Positions 31,198-38,856 of a DNA stretch of 64,000 nt are shown piece by piece. The DNA comes from Rhodoblastus sp. 17X3. GTDB taxonomy: Bacteria; Pseudomonadota; Alphaproteobacteria; Rhizobiales; Beijerinckiaceae. The notes beneath the pieces were generated by a model. The model ran no database searches and was not told the DNA's origin. It saw only the letters and a list, made by a program, of their open reading frames with translations. The translations under genes were made by a program, and so were the position numbers. How positions within the stretch are numbered: the first letter of the stretch is position 1; every line of letters starts with the position of its first letter. The stretch lies in contig NZ_JASHHX010000002.1 in NCBI RefSeq assembly GCF_030056575.1, positions 62,001 through 126,000 on the forward strand. The letters are read 5' to 3'.

Positions 31198-32119
31198 CGA
31201 GTCTGTCCAGCCGCTGGTTCAGGTCGCGCAGGGCTCTTTCGACCTGATCGCGGTTGACCGCCATGATCAGCCTGACTTCGATACGGCGGTCGGTCTCCAT
31301 CACCGCCTTGTCGTTGCGCTGCTTTTCGCTCAACCCGTCGGTGACGGGCCGCGTGTCGGCATAGCCGCTGACGCCCAGCAGGCTCTTGCCTTCGGCGTTT
31401 TTCAGATTGGGCACGCGCGGATCGGAGTCCCGCGCGATGCGATAGGCCTCGATGGCGCGGGCGGCGGAAAGGTCCCAGTTGTCGCGGAAACGATCGGCCC
31501 CGCCGCGCAAGGGGGCGGCGTCGGTATGGCCCTCGATATAGACGGCGTTGAGCAAGCTGCCCTGCGACAGAGGCGGGCAGGCGGCATTTGGTTGGAAACT
31601 GGCGGGCGCGCCCGGCAGAAAACAGGGAACCACATCGGCCAGCGCCACGCCCAACAGGCGGATGACGTCGCGCCCGTGCGGGGTCGGGTCGGCCTGGGCG
31701 GATTCGAACAGATTGCCGGTCGGCAGGCGCAGCACGCCGCTGCGGAAATCGGCCTCGACGTTCACGCCCTGCGCCGCCAGCCTATCCTTCAGCATCTGCA
31801 GGATTTTCGTGCGCGTGGCGTCGGCTTCCGCGAGGCGGTCGAGCAGCGGGACGACGCCTTCCGTCTTGACGAAGGAGACGAATTCAGAAAATTGCGCGGC
31901 GCGCTTTTTCAGGGCGTCGCGTTCGATCTTGACCTGCGCCAACTCCTGCGCGGTCTGGTCGTAAAGCGGGCGCGGCACGGCGTCTTCCATCATCACCAGC
32001 GACAAGGCCAGCACCATGATGATGAAGATGAAGACCACGCCGACCATGAGATCGGCGACGGGCGCGAAGACGTCCTTCTTTTCCTCTTCCTCGATCTTGT
32101 GAAGGCGGGAGGCGAACAT
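31181..32119 (-). CDS. zorB-like: ZorB-like MotB/OmpA stator protein
   Basis: A 312-residue inner-membrane protein. The N-terminus has one helix with the ion-carrying aspartate Asp23 (FAPVADLMVGVVFIFIIMVL), as in MotB/ZorB. A coiled linker follows (residues about 50-110), then an OmpA-like peptidoglycan-binding domain with VYIEGHTDAAPL, NWDLSAARAIEA, GYADTRPV and DRRIEVRL. Start and zorA stop overlap by 1 nt (TGATG). Together with the A subunit it should form a proton or sodium driven stator anchored to the cell wall. Confidence 0.85.
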   Translation of the reverse strand: MFASRLHKIEEEEKKDVFAPVADLMVGVVFIFIIMVLALSLVMMEDAVPRPLYDQTAQELAQVKIERDALKKRAAQFSEFVSFVKTEGVVPLLDRLAEADATRTKILQMLKDRLAAQGVNVEADFRSGVLRLPTGNLFESAQADPTPHGRDVIRLLGVALADVVPCFLPGAPASFQPNAACPPLSQGSLLNAVYIEGHTDAAPLRGGADRFRDNWDLSAARAIEAYRIARDSDPRVPNLKNAEGKSLLGVSGYADTRPVTDGLSEKQRNDKAVMETDRRIEVRLIMAVNRDQVERALRDLNQRLDRLDAGGK

Positions 32120-35100
32120 CAGCGAGTCTCCGCCGCCTTCTCCGCGGCCTTTTTGGCCGCGCGATTGTCGACGATGTCGCCAATGTCGATCAGCGCGGCT
32201 TCGAGGCTGCCGATGGAGCGCGCGATTTCATTGTCATAAGTTTCGATACATTGCGAGATTTCGCGGCCGAGCGACTGCACGCCGCCGGTCAGTTCGTTGA
32301 GCGTGCGGGCGACGGCCTGCTCCACGTTGCGGAAGTTTTCGGCCTGCGAGCCGAGGCTTTTATTGGCTTGCGTCGCCGCGCGGCGAAAGCTGTCGACGAC
32401 CGTGCGCCCCGCGTCGGACATGACCCGGATGTGCTCGGCGGCGCCGGAGAAATTATCCATTGCGCCATGCAGCGAGGCGGCGGCCGCCGACAGCGGAGTC
32501 GCGGCGCTGGCGACGGAGCCTGCCGCGTCGGCCAGCGATTCGGACGCCCCCGAAACGATGGCGCCGGCCTTTTCCAGCCGCGCATTCTGGGCGTCCATGC
32601 CCAGGGCGACTTCGGCCAGCTTGAGCGACAGGCCGCGCGCGGAATCGGCGAATCGCTCCACGGTCTTGGTCATCAGTTCCGCCGAGCTTTCCGCAGCGCC
32701 GGAAAGGATTTTTGCGCCCTGCGCCGCACCGGAGGCGAGCGCATCCTGGCTGTCGCGCAATTGCGCGCCGGAGGCTTCGCTCGCCTGCATCAGCCGCTCG
32801 GCGGCCACCGACAGCGATCGGGAAATCTCCTCCACCCGCGCGGAAAACAGATCGGCGCCGCCCCGGCTGGCCTGGGTCGCGGCGGCGGCGACGCTGTCCA
32901 GCGCGGTCTGGACCTTCTGGCCGATCTCGCGCGACGATTGCTCCGAGGCGTCGGCCAGAGCATGGGGCATGGCTAGGATTTTTGCCTCGAACGAGGCCAA
33001 GGTCGCGGCGAGCGAGGACTGGCCCTGTTCGAAACCGGCGCTCATCTTTCGCGCGGCGTCCGTCAGGGCCGCCGCCGAGCGGCCGATCTCGTCGCCGAAG
33101 CCGCCTTCCGTGGCCTTGATCTTTTCGGGCAGCGTGTCGAAGGCGGCGAGCGAATGGGTCATTTGCGAGCCGAAGGCTGCGATATGGCTGGCGATCTGGT
33201 CGCCTGAGGCCGAAATCTGCTCGATCCGTCCGGCGGCCTCGCCGAAACGCGCCATGGCGTCCCGGAAGGTCAAGGTGGCGGTGGTCAGCGGCGCGGCGGC
33301 GCCTTCCATCGCGCCCGCCGCGAGCGCCAGATTGTTGGAGGCGCCGGAGACGATTTCGCCCGCCTTGTCGAGCCGTTCGTTATGGGCGCCCAGCGCCTGT
33401 TCGGTCTGGTCGAGCCGCGCCGAGAGCTTGCCGACGGCTGCGGCGAAGGCCTCGACCATGCGGGTTAGCCGCGCGGCGGATTCCTCGCCGGAGGCGTTGA
33501 CGGCCTGCATGCCCTCGGTCATCTGCGCGCGGGATTCGACGCCCGCCTGGGCCAGCGACGAAGCGGCGGCGGCGAGCGCGGCGGCGACGCTTTCGACGCG
33601 CGCGGTAATCTGTTCGCTGTTGGTGCGGCTGGCCTCTTCGGTCACCTGCGCCGCGCTGTCGAGCGTGGCGAGCAGGGCGGAGCCGGCTTCGCGCGTGCTT
33701 TGCTCGGCGGCCGAGGCGATGGCGGGGGCGATGCCGGCGATCTTGCCTTCGAAAGCGGCGAGCGTCGCGGCGAGGCGATCCTGCGCCTGTTCCATCTGTT
33801 CGGCCATCCGGGACGCCGATTGCGACAGAACGCCGGCGCCGCGCCCGATCTCGTCGCCGAAGCCGGTCTGGGTCGCCTTGACAGCGTCGGAAAGCGATTC
33901 GAACGACGCCAGCGAATGCGACATATGCGCGCCATAGGCGGCGATATGGCTGGCGATCTGGTCGCCCGAGGCGGAGACGACCTCGATGCGGCGCGCCGCT
34001 TCGCCAAGGCCAATCATCGCCTCTCGGAATGTGTGGGTGGCCTCGGTCAGCGGCGCGGCGGCGCCTTCCATTGCGTCGGCGGCGTGGACCAGTTCGCTGG
34101 AAGCGCCGGCGACGATCTCGCCGGATTTGTCGAGCCGCTCGTTATGGACGCCGAGCGCCTGTTCGGTCTGGTCGAGGCGCGTGGCGAGACGGCTGACGGC
34201 GGAGGCGAAGGCCTCGACCATGCGGGTCAGCCGGGCGGCGGCTTCCTCGCCCGAGGCCGAAACGACCCGGGCGCCCTCGGCCATCTGGGTGCGGGAATCG
34301 GCGCCCGCCTGCGTCAAGGCCGAAGCCGCCGAGGCGAGGGCCGCGGCGACACTCTCAATACGCGCCGACATTTTCTCGGCATTGGCGCGGCTGGTGTCTT
34401 CCGCCGCCTGACTGGCGTTTTCGAGCGTCTGGCGCAGGGCGGCGCCCATGTCGCGGGCGCCCTGTTCGGAGGTCGCGGCGAAGGCGGCGGGCAGGCCGGC
34501 GATCTTCGTCTCGAAGGCCGCGAGCGTCGCCGCCATGCGGTCCTGGCTCTGCTCCATCAGCGCAGCCATGCGCCCCGCCGACTGGGTCAGCTGGTCGGCG
34601 CCGCGTCCGATCTCGCCGCCAAAGCCCGTTTCGACCTCGGCGAATTTGCGCGGCATCGAATCGAGCGCGGCGAGCAGCGCGCCCATCTGTGCGCCGAAGG
34701 AGTCGAGGTGGCGGCCGACGCCGTCCTGCCAGAGATTGCCGAAGGTCGCGCCCGCGCTTTCGGCCACCCCGGCATTCGCCTCGCCGACCCGCGCGCTCAT
34801 GGCCGCGATTTCATCCCGCAAGGGCGTGAAGGCCGAGGCGGCGCCATCCGCCAAGGTCTGGGACATTTTGGAAAATGCGGCGTCGAGCCGCGTCGAGAGG
34901 TCTTCGGCGAGCGCGCCGAACTGGGCGTTCTGCGCCTCGGCGAGGCGCAATTGCCGGCGCAGAATCATTTCCGGCGCGACATAGGTCGAAAGCGCGCGGA
35001 TTTCCTGCAGCAGGTCTTCCTCGGCCACCGTCTGGGCGGAGGCTTGCTGGCGCGCGACCACGCTCCAGAAAATATAGGCGAGGATGCCGGCGATCGAGGT

Positions 35101-35649
35101 GATGAATTTCACCGAGCTGACGGCGAGAATGCCTTCGACGGCGCGCTTGAGCTGCTCGGGGGAGAGGGAATCATGGCCCGCGCCGCCGCCGCCAAGCTGC
35201 AGCAGGGCCGCGGAGAGGCCGACGAAAGTGAAGAACAGGCCGACGGTCAGGAACACGCCGGCGAGCGTCGAGGACCATTTCGGATAGGAATGGCCGGGCA
35301 GATGGACGAGGGCGAAGAAATCCGCCGGGTCGGAATAGCTCACCGCATTGCCGTGTTCGAATTCGACGCTGGAGCGGTAGCGCCGCCAGGCGGGGGCGAG
35401 GTCGTCGCCTTCGAACAGCGAATCGGCTTGCGCGAAAAGATCCTCTGGCGAGCGGTCGTCGCCGCGCAGGGCGCGAAGCGCGCGCGACAGGCGGCGCAGG
35501 CGGCCGACGAAGCGGCGCTCGGCCGGAACCAGCGCCAGCAGCCAGATCAGCAGCGCCGCGCCGAGGATTCCCAGCGCGATGCCAACCGCCAGCGGGCGCC
35601 CCGAGAACAGGGCGATGGGCGTCAAGATGAAGTCGGCGAAACCATCCAT
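32119..35649 (-). CDS. zorA-like: ZorA-like MotA/ExbB-family motor protein with long repeat tail
   Basis: A 1176-residue protein. Helices lie at about 19-42, 129-150 and 175-197, with the MotA/TolQ/ExbB-like core between. The rest, from about 205 on, is an Ala/Glu-rich coiled-coil tail. Three tandem repeats of 254 residues start at 341, 595 and 849 (TGFGGEIGRG, TGFGDEIGRG, GGFGDEIGRS); the third is the most diverged. In characterised Zorya systems ZorA has a long intracellular tail that senses phage or transmits motor rotation. The tail here is longer than the transmembrane part by far. First gene of the zorABC-like cluster; 99 nt from the phasin. Confidence 0.8.
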   Translation of the reverse strand: MDGFADFILTPIALFSGRPLAVGIALGILGAALLIWLLALVPAERRFVGRLRRLSRALRALRGDDRSPEDLFAQADSLFEGDDLAPAWRRYRSSVEFEHGNAVSYSDPADFFALVHLPGHSYPKWSSTLAGVFLTVGLFFTFVGLSAALLQLGGGGAGHDSLSPEQLKRAVEGILAVSSVKFITSIAGILAYIFWSVVARQQASAQTVAEEDLLQEIRALSTYVAPEMILRRQLRLAEAQNAQFGALAEDLSTRLDAAFSKMSQTLADGAASAFTPLRDEIAAMSARVGEANAGVAESAGATFGNLWQDGVGRHLDSFGAQMGALLAALDSMPRKFAEVETGFGGEIGRGADQLTQSAGRMAALMEQSQDRMAATLAAFETKIAGLPAAFAATSEQGARDMGAALRQTLENASQAAEDTSRANAEKMSARIESVAAALASAASALTQAGADSRTQMAEGARVVSASGEEAAARLTRMVEAFASAVSRLATRLDQTEQALGVHNERLDKSGEIVAGASSELVHAADAMEGAAAPLTEATHTFREAMIGLGEAARRIEVVSASGDQIASHIAAYGAHMSHSLASFESLSDAVKATQTGFGDEIGRGAGVLSQSASRMAEQMEQAQDRLAATLAAFEGKIAGIAPAIASAAEQSTREAGSALLATLDSAAQVTEEASRTNSEQITARVESVAAALAAAASSLAQAGVESRAQMTEGMQAVNASGEESAARLTRMVEAFAAAVGKLSARLDQTEQALGAHNERLDKAGEIVSGASNNLALAAGAMEGAAAPLTTATLTFRDAMARFGEAAGRIEQISASGDQIASHIAAFGSQMTHSLAAFDTLPEKIKATEGGFGDEIGRSAAALTDAARKMSAGFEQGQSSLAATLASFEAKILAMPHALADASEQSSREIGQKVQTALDSVAAAATQASRGGADLFSARVEEISRSLSVAAERLMQASEASGAQLRDSQDALASGAAQGAKILSGAAESSAELMTKTVERFADSARGLSLKLAEVALGMDAQNARLEKAGAIVSGASESLADAAGSVASAATPLSAAAASLHGAMDNFSGAAEHIRVMSDAGRTVVDSFRRAATQANKSLGSQAENFRNVEQAVARTLNELTGGVQSLGREISQCIETYDNEIARSIGSLEAALIDIGDIVDNRAAKKAAEKAAETR
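32344..34629 (-). repeat. Three 762-bp tandem repeats inside the zorA-like gene
   Basis: Units begin at codons for residues 341, 595 and 849, at about 34629, 33867 and 33105. The same period of 254 codons recurs twice. Units 1 and 2 are clearly similar throughout, for example ARLTRMVEAFA, RLDQTEQALG and SASGDQIASHIAA; unit 3 keeps the pattern with more change. Confidence 0.85.
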
Positions 35650-35748
35650 TGACTTATCCCGGCCGTCCCAAGCGTCTCAAATCAGGCCCCGCGCGCAATA
35701 GCGGCGGGAATGGGCCGCCGGCGCGAAAGCCGGCGGCGCAAAGTCCAA

Positions 35749-36180
35749 TCAGCCGACGGACTTGATGGTCTTTTCGATCTGGCCCTTCAGAGGCTCGGCG
35801 GCTTCCTTGGAGATCTTCTGCGCCAGAGCGGTGAGGTCCTTGGCCTGCTCGGCCAGGGCCTTGAACTGCTTTTCGGCAAAGGCCGACTGCAGCGGAGCCA
35901 ATTCGCCCGGGCTCTTCACGGAGGTGAGCGAGGACAGGAAGTCGAGCGTCGAATAGGTGTTGGCCTGGAGGGCTTCGAAGGCCTTGGCGTTGAACTCGGA
36001 CAGGCCCTGGGCGACGACGGAGGCGCTGGCGTTGAGGGTGCCGGCGGCTTCCTTGGCGGAGGCGTTGAGCTTCTCGAAGGCTTCGCGGGTCTGGGCAACG
36101 CCCTTTTCGGCGATTTCGCGGACATTGGCGCCCGAAAGATTGAACAGCTCGGCGGGGTTCTTGATAGGGTCGTTCGACAT
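35749..36180 (-). CDS. phaP: Phasin family protein
   Basis: A 143-residue helical protein rich in Ala, Lys and Glu, without a signal peptide. EAFEKLNASAKEAAGTLNASAS and NTYSTLDFLSSLTSVKSPGEL are typical of Phasin_2-type granule proteins that coat polyhydroxyalkanoate granules. An AGGAG ribosome binding site precedes the ATG at 36180. It could also be a general stress-type phasin; no PHA synthase is in the window. Confidence 0.85.
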   Translation of the reverse strand: MSNDPIKNPAELFNLSGANVREIAEKGVAQTREAFEKLNASAKEAAGTLNASASVVAQGLSEFNAKAFEALQANTYSTLDFLSSLTSVKSPGELAPLQSAFAEKQFKALAEQAKDLTALAQKISKEAAEPLKGQIEKTIKSVG

Positions 36181-36284
36181 GTTTGGGCTCCTCATGGACG
36201 ATTTGGTCGAAAATGTCCTTAAGCGAGGGCGCGATTCATGACTTTCGGCCTCGCGGAGCGCATCCTATGGGAACGGCCGACGCG

Positions 36285-36311
36285 CTGCAACAAAATTGTG
36301 CAGTGCAGCAA
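36285..36311 (-). promoter_or_regulatory. TGC-rich motif upstream of phasin, PhaR-like
   Basis: CTGC (36285-36288) and GCAG (36300-36303) form an inverted repeat around an A/T-rich centre, followed by TGCAGCA. It lies about 105 nt upstream of the phasin start. PhaR/AniA repressors of phasin genes bind TGC/GCA-type motifs, so control by PhaR is a reasonable guess. Confidence 0.4.
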
Positions 36312-36356
36312 AACGGCCAAGCTGAAGTCCGGGCCGAATCCTTGGCCCGTCAGGGT

Positions 36357-36536
36357 TCAGCGAGCGAACCAGCGAATGGTTTCAATCACGGCGATCGCGA
36401 GCCCGACCACCAGCGCGCCGGCGGCTGCGCGCCAGAGCCAATTGCGCTGGCCGTCGCTCAGGCGCGGCCCAAGCGCGGCGGGGGCAAGATAAAGCAGCAG
36501 CGCCACGAGGGCGAGGGTTTGCATGGTGCGATCCAT
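36357..36536 (-). CDS. 59-residue two-helix membrane protein
   Basis: MDRTMQTLALVALLLYLAPA starts the chain, followed by RLSDGQRNWLWRAAAGALVV and a second helix, ending TIRWFAR. Two hydrophobic segments at about residues 6-24 and 36-52 flank a polar loop. It lies between the CoA-transferase and the phasin on the same strand, 30 nt after the CoA-transferase stop. No family was recognised, but the pattern looks like a real small membrane protein. Confidence 0.5.
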   Translation of the reverse strand: MDRTMQTLALVALLLYLAPAALGPRLSDGQRNWLWRAAAGALVVGLAIAVIETIRWFAR

Positions 36537-36566
36537 AGGACTCTCCGGCGCTGCTTTGCCGCAATT

Positions 36567-38576
36567 TTACGGCAGCCCGTTTTCGAGATGCCGCATATCC
36601 TGTTCCGCCTCTTCGGCGCTTTCGAAAATATGCGGCGCGACGCCGCGATTTTCCAGCGCCTCGCCCAGCTTCATGCGCAGGAAGCCGCTGGTGGTGTAGC
36701 GCGAAACGCCGGAATAAAACTGGTCCATCAGGCCCCGCACCATGGCGGAATAGGAATCCAGCAGCTCCGGCACGATGGAGAAATTGTCGTAATTGACGAT
36801 GGCGTAGACGCGGCGGCCGAGCGGCGCCAGCTTCTGCTCGACCATGAGGCGGATGTCGTCGATGTCCTTCTGGCTGCGCAAGGCGTAATGCTCCAGATCG
36901 ACGAAGAACAGGTCTTGCTCCTCGTCAAAAGTCAGGCGCTTGTCGAGCGGCACGTCGAGCAGGTACGAGCGAAGGTCCATCGGCGCTTCCTGAAAGATCC
37001 GCGCGTCCATCAGGATCGGATCGCGCGGAATCAGCGGCTTGAAATCCATATGGGCGAGAATGTCGCGATCGAGGTCGACGCCGGGAGCGATTTCGGTCAG
37101 CTCCAGCCCGTCGGGACGCAGGGCGAAGACGCAGCGCTCGGTGACATAGAGCACGCTGCGCCCCGATTTTGCCGCTTCCGGCCCGCTGAAGGTGACATGC
37201 TCCACGGCGTCGACGAATTTGCGCGCCCGCGCTTCGAGAATGATGGCGAGCTTGCCATCGCGCGCCTCGACCTGCTGCTTGCCGGCGCCAAAGGTGCCGA
37301 CGAAGACAACGCGCTTGGCGTTCTGGCTGATATTGATGAAGCCGCCGGCGCCGGCGAGTTTCGGCCCGAACTTGCTGACGTTCAGATTGCCGTGGCGGTC
37401 GACCTGGGCGAGGCCCAGAAACGCCGCGTCGAGCCCGCCGCCGTCGTAGAAATCGAACTGGTAGGGCTGGTCGATCACGGCCTGGGTGTTGGTGGCGCAG
37501 CCGAAATCGATGCCGCTGGCGGGGATGCCGCCGATCACGCCCGGCTCGGCTGTGAGGGTGATGAGATCGATGATCTTCTCCTCATTGGCCACGGCGGCAA
37601 TGCCCTCTGGCATGCCGATGCCGAGATTGACCACGCTGTTGGCCTTCAGCTCGAAGGCGGCGCGGCGCGCGATGATCTTGCGCTCGCTCATCGCCATCGG
37701 CGGCATGGAGCCGGCGCGCACGCGGATTTCGCTGGCGAAGGCCGGGCTGTATTGCGTGCCGAAGGTCTGCCAATGGTTCTCGGGCCTGGCGACCACGACG
37801 CAATCGACCAGCACGCCAGGAACCTTGACCTGGCGCGGATTGAGGCTGCCGCTTTCGGCCACGCGCTCGACCTGCGCGATGACAATGCCGCCCGAATTAT
37901 GCGCGGCCATGGCGATGGCCAGCGCCTCCAGAGTCAGCGCCTCCTTTTCCATGGTGAGGTTGCCATCCGCATCGCCGGTGGTGGCGCGGATGATGCCGAC
38001 ATGGATCGGAAAGGTCTTGTAGAGAAGGTAGTCCTCGCCATGGAGGGCGAGGCGTTCGACGATGTCCTCGGTGGTGCGGGCGTTGAGCTTGCCGCCGCCA
38101 TGGAGCGGATCGACGAAAGTGCCCATGCCGACGCGGGTGATATGGGCCGGGCGATGGGCGGCGATGTCGCGGAAGAGATGGGTGATGACCCCCTGCGGCA
38201 GGTTATAGGCCTCGATGCGGTTGCCGATGGCCAGCTCCTGCAATTTTGGCGCGAGCCCCCAATGGCCGCCGATGACCCGCTTCAACAGGCCCTCATGGGC
38301 GAAATGATTGAGGCCCCGGCTTTTGCCGTCGCCCTGACCCGCCGCATAGACCAGCGTCAGTTCGCCGATCCGGCCCTGCGAATAGGGCAACTCGCTCTCG
38401 CAGGCCAGGAAATGCTCCTCCAGCGCGAGGGCGATTTCCTCGGCGAAGCCAATGCCGACGAAGCCGCCGGTCGCGACGGTGTCGCCATGACGGATGAGTC
38501 GCACGGCTTCCTGCGCGCTGACGATCTTGCCCTTCTCCGCTGAGCGTAGATAGGGCAGGGCGGGATGAGTTGGCAT
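36567..38576 (-). CDS. Family I CoA-transferase with C-terminal extension
   Basis: A 669-residue acyl-CoA:acetate / 3-ketoacid CoA-transferase-like protein (both alpha and beta halves in one chain). GDTVATGGFVGIGF is the alpha-half start; NLGIGMPEGIAAVA and LTAEPGVIGGIP, with the catalytic Glu, mark the beta half. The usual single-chain propionate CoA-transferase is about 520 residues. Here about 130 residues follow (from LRSYLLDVPLDKRLTFDEEQ). The likely substrates are acetate, propionate or 3-hydroxybutyrate CoA esters, which would fit a phasin and storage metabolism nearby. The exact reaction is not fixed. Confidence 0.85.
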   Translation of the reverse strand: MPTHPALPYLRSAEKGKIVSAQEAVRLIRHGDTVATGGFVGIGFAEEIALALEEHFLACESELPYSQGRIGELTLVYAAGQGDGKSRGLNHFAHEGLLKRVIGGHWGLAPKLQELAIGNRIEAYNLPQGVITHLFRDIAAHRPAHITRVGMGTFVDPLHGGGKLNARTTEDIVERLALHGEDYLLYKTFPIHVGIIRATTGDADGNLTMEKEALTLEALAIAMAAHNSGGIVIAQVERVAESGSLNPRQVKVPGVLVDCVVVARPENHWQTFGTQYSPAFASEIRVRAGSMPPMAMSERKIIARRAAFELKANSVVNLGIGMPEGIAAVANEEKIIDLITLTAEPGVIGGIPASGIDFGCATNTQAVIDQPYQFDFYDGGGLDAAFLGLAQVDRHGNLNVSKFGPKLAGAGGFINISQNAKRVVFVGTFGAGKQQVEARDGKLAIILEARARKFVDAVEHVTFSGPEAAKSGRSVLYVTERCVFALRPDGLELTEIAPGVDLDRDILAHMDFKPLIPRDPILMDARIFQEAPMDLRSYLLDVPLDKRLTFDEEQDLFFVDLEHYALRSQKDIDDIRLMVEQKLAPLGRRVYAIVNYDNFSIVPELLDSYSAMVRGLMDQFYSGVSRYTTSGFLRMKLGEALENRGVAPHIFESAEEAEQDMRHLENGLP

Positions 38577-38774
38577 AGGACGTTCCCCCGAATTTTTGTT
38601 CTCGGCTCACGATGCGTTCGCCCTTCGGGCGCCGGGCCGGATTGACTTAGCCTAAACCATTTTTGCGCTTTCGCGTTCCGGGATTTCGCGATTTGAGAAC
38701 AAGGCTTTCGTCGCACCCGCGCTCTTTGCTAAGAGCTTTGCGTCGCGGCGCGCGCTGCGGCTCCAGCTGATGGT

Positions 38775-38839
38775 TAGGCGCGCCTGCGCCGCCGAGCTTA
38801 TGCGAGGGATTCCTTGACCGCGAAGAGTCGCGGTCAAGG
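38775..38839. repeat. 65-bp dispersed hairpin repeat, copy 2
   Basis: Second copy of 7124-7188, with four mismatches in 65. It carries the same palindromic arm (TTGACCGCGA..TCGCGGTCAA, one arm changed at one base) and ends 17 nt before the ABC transporter start, in the same relation to a plus-strand gene as copy 1. Confidence 0.85.
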
Positions 38840-38856
38840 AGAAGCGGTAAGAAGCC

